DNA of 6,763 nt from DAOQAU01 sp035354275 (GTDB taxonomy: Bacteria > Cyanobacteriota > Vampirovibrionia > Gastranaerophilales > Gastranaerophilaceae): NCBI GenBank assembly GCA_035354275.1, contig DAOQAU010000070.1, positions 1-6,763 of the forward strand, in the 5' to 3' direction. The notes under the pieces were generated by a model. The model searched no databases. It was not told the DNA's origin and saw only the letters and a program-made list of their open reading frames with translations. This document shows positions 5,237 through 6,763 of the stretch, piece by piece. How positions within the stretch are numbered: position 1 is the stretch's first letter; every line of letters begins with the position of its first letter. A program made the translations under genes and the position numbers.

Positions 5237-5833
5237 ATGAAAAAAGTTTTATTTTCTGTTTTGTTTATGTTTTTGATGTTACCGGCGTTTTCTCAAACAA
5301 TAGAAGGCGGAGTTACTTTTGACTGGATTTCTAAATCTCAGCTTCAGCGTGATGAAAATATTAAGCAGGTTCAAAATGTTTTGTTTACCGACAAAACTAT
5401 ATATAAATATCCCAAAAAAGAGTTTAAGGCAGAATATGCCGCTGTTTGGAAAGATAAAGATCACTTAAAAACTTACGAAGAAGTGCTTAGAGGTAAAAAA
5501 GAAGATGCGGATAATTATTACTGTGGGTTTAATTTGAAAAACGGGTTACTTATTGCTTATGGCATTCAGCCTAAAAAAGACATGAAACATATTTATTATT
5601 ACGATGCTATGGGACACTTGATTTTTGTGGATAATTTTTCTTCAGCTTATCCTAAATTTCCTTACGAATCATCCCAATACTACAAAAACGGTGAATTGGT
5701 CGCTAAATATTATTACGTTTCAGATCAGGACCAATACGTGTTTGATGCCAAAAGAAAATTTAAAGGACGCTGGTACAAAGAAAAAATGTACAACCGCAAT
5801 GCAAAAGTTATTATGACAAGATCGAATTATTAA
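5237..5833 (+). CDS. Exported Tyr-rich protein of unknown function
   Basis: This is a 198-residue protein with a signal peptide: MKK, a hydrophobic stretch VLFSVLFMFLMLP, and probable cleavage at 'AFS|Q' after residue 19. The mature part has a basic Lys/Asp-rich middle (about 50-92). Its Tyr-rich C-terminal half has what look like successive beta-hairpin units: 'YYYDAMGHLIFVD' (120-132), 'QYYKNGELVAKYYYVSD' (147-163) and 'GRWYKEKMYNRNAKVIMTR' (177-195). The aromatic 'YY.NG.L' rhythm resembles MORN-type or wall-associated repeats, but the match is loose. I recall similar proteins in Melainabacteria without a known role. The single Cys (C96) is not in a lipobox, so it is probably free in the periplasm or outside the cell. 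GAGG (5227-5230) fixes the ATG. It ends at a strong terminator and appears to be a single-gene unit. Confidence 0.88.
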   Translation: MKKVLFSVLFMFLMLPAFSQTIEGGVTFDWISKSQLQRDENIKQVQNVLFTDKTIYKYPKKEFKAEYAAVWKDKDHLKTYEEVLRGKKEDADNYYCGFNLKNGLLIAYGIQPKKDMKHIYYYDAMGHLIFVDNFSSAYPKFPYESSQYYKNGELVAKYYYVSDQDQYVFDAKRKFKGRWYKEKMYNRNAKVIMTRSNY

Positions 5834-5834
5834 T

Positions 5835-5881
5835 ATTAAAAAAGGGGCGGATTTTCGAAGAAAATCCGCCCCTTTTTTAAT
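5835..5881. terminator. Bidirectional intrinsic terminator
   Basis: GGGGCGGATTTTC (5844-5856) and GAAAATCCGCCCC (5860-5872) form a perfect 13-bp stem with loop GAA. It is flanked by TTAAAAAA and TTTTTTAA, so pairing extends to about 22 bp. It lies two bases after the stop codon of the exported-protein gene and seven bases beyond the stop of the converging decarboxylase-like gene, so it serves both. Confidence 0.94.
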
Positions 5882-5887
5882 TAAATT

Positions 5888-6763
5888 CTATTTATTTTTA
5901 ATTTTTTTACCACGGATACTTTCGACGACTTTTTGCGTGAGTTCCGGTAAATCCATTTTTCCGGTAAAAATTTCGATGTAACAAAGTCTTGATTTTTGTT
6001 CGATTTCTGCTTGATTTAAGACTTCGTCAAATTCTTTGTCTGTTCTTGCCTGAGCAATCCAAACATCGCCTTCAAAGACTGTGGGCAATTTTGAGTAATC
6101 CCATTTAACTATTTCATTGAACGGATCCCACGGGTCATCTGAAAGCACTCTTTCAATAGTATATCCGCTGTTATTTATGACAATTATTATCGGTTTTAAT
6201 TTATGGCGCATCATGCTGCTTACTTCGCCTGCCGTGAGTTGGTGCGAGCCTTCGCCTGTTATTAAAATTGTTCTTCTGTCTTTTGCCGCCATTTGAACTC
6301 CGAAGGTTGCAGCTGTTGCCCAGCCTATTGAGCCCCAAAGCGTTTGGGTGTTTACTTCGGTGTTCTTAGGTAGCCTTGTCGGCGCAAAGCCGTGAGGAAT
6401 AATTCCCGTTTCAACAACAATCATGTCATCAGGTTTAAAAAAATCCTGAAGCCGCGGGAAAACGTAGTTTATGCTCAAAGGTGTAGCTTTTGCCGGTTTA
6501 ACCTTTTCAAAACTCGGTATTTTTTCTGGCAATTCTCTAACTCTCGGTTTAATTCTTTTGGTGAGTTCTTGAAGCATGTCTTTCATCAAAACATTTTCGT
6601 ATTTTTTGTTTTCCACTATTGTGTAATGACCTTGAATGTCAATAAAATCAGTCGGTTTAAATGGAAGTCCGAGCCTGTATGTGTTTAAATCGCTGTTTAT
6701 AAGTCCGACGGAAATCACACAGTCAGAATCCCTAAGCCCGTTGTAGGCATTGGGGTTATCGTA
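5888..6763 (-). CDS. Thiamine diphosphate-dependent 2-keto acid decarboxylase (pyruvate/indolepyruvate decarboxylase-like), C-terminal part
   Basis: The frame is open to the right edge, so 291 residues of a protein expected to be about 550 long are present. A GTG at 6718 is internal: codons before it read 'YDNPNAYNGLRDSDC' with no stop. Numbered from the edge, the visible part holds the end of the middle domain (to about 50) and the C-terminal cofactor-binding domain. Marks are 'VVETGIIPHGF' (116-126), 'LWGSIGWATAATFG' (142-155), 'ITGEGSHQLTAGEVSSM' (168-184) and 'INNSGYTIER' (196-205), whose Glu matches the catalytic Glu of the 'NNDGYTIE' motif in pyruvate and indolepyruvate decarboxylases. 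The usual GDG is GEG here. These enzymes convert a 2-keto acid to an aldehyde and CO2 in the cytoplasm. The substrate cannot be told, because the N-terminal HH motif is outside the window. No recognisable partner gene is adjacent. Confidence 0.88.
   Translation of the reverse strand, partial: YDNPNAYNGLRDSDCVISVGLINSDLNTYRLGLPFKPTDFIDIQGHYTIVENKKYENVLMKDMLQELTKRIKPRVRELPEKIPSFEKVKPAKATPLSINYVFPRLQDFFKPDDMIVVETGIIPHGFAPTRLPKNTEVNTQTLWGSIGWATAATFGVQMAAKDRRTILITGEGSHQLTAGEVSSMMRHKLKPIIIVINNSGYTIERVLSDDPWDPFNEIVKWDYSKLPTVFEGDVWIAQARTDKEFDEVLNQAEIEQKSRLCYIEIFTGKMDLPELTQKVVESIRGKKIKNK

Noticed and set aside
6716..6718. GTG as the start of a short decarboxylase-like ORF.
   Set aside because: The frame continues upstream to the window edge with plausible family sequence, and what follows is only the C-terminal half of the enzyme, so this GTG encodes an internal valine.

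Overview
The window is a compact, AT-rich stretch of bacterial chromosome that carries mostly housekeeping genes. The protein style suggests a non-photosynthetic cyanobacterial relative (Melainabacteria/Vampirovibrionia, possibly Gastranaerophilales): Lys/Asn-rich proteins, a YbaB-RecR pair followed by a small exported protein, and a Tyr-rich exported protein with a 'YYYDAMGHL...' core. That assignment is inference from recalled family resemblance and was not tested by a search. No rRNA, tRNA, CRISPR array, transposase or phage gene is visible.

Layout from left to right. The 5' end of an unidentified minus-strand gene (1-124) diverges from ybaB (184-516). ybaB is followed by recR (619-1218) and by a small exported protein of unknown function (1231-1815). 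A composite hairpin repeat lies between ybaB and recR. An apparently solitary OppF/DppF-type peptide ABC transporter ATPase comes next (1903-2877, probable TTG start). It converges, across a fully symmetric bidirectional terminator, on a minus-strand unit of mnmG (5129-3246) followed by a 69-residue winged-helix protein (3135-2926). mnmG diverges from a second exported protein (5237-5833), and the gap between them holds a heptamer tandem array joined to a perfect hairpin. That exported gene converges, across a second symmetric terminator, on the C-terminal half of a pyruvate/indolepyruvate decarboxylase-like thiamine diphosphate enzyme (5888 to the right edge).

Functionally, YbaB and RecR are the usual nucleoid-associated protein and recombination-repair pair. 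MnmG modifies the wobble uridine of certain tRNAs. The ABC ATPase would energise peptide import with permeases encoded elsewhere. The decarboxylase would turn a 2-keto acid into an aldehyde. Nothing here looks like a new multi-gene system. The points worth a second look are the two intergenic repeats, two promoters placed so that their transcripts would be leaderless, the Asp-to-Glu change in the decarboxylase cofactor motif, and the two unrecognised exported proteins.
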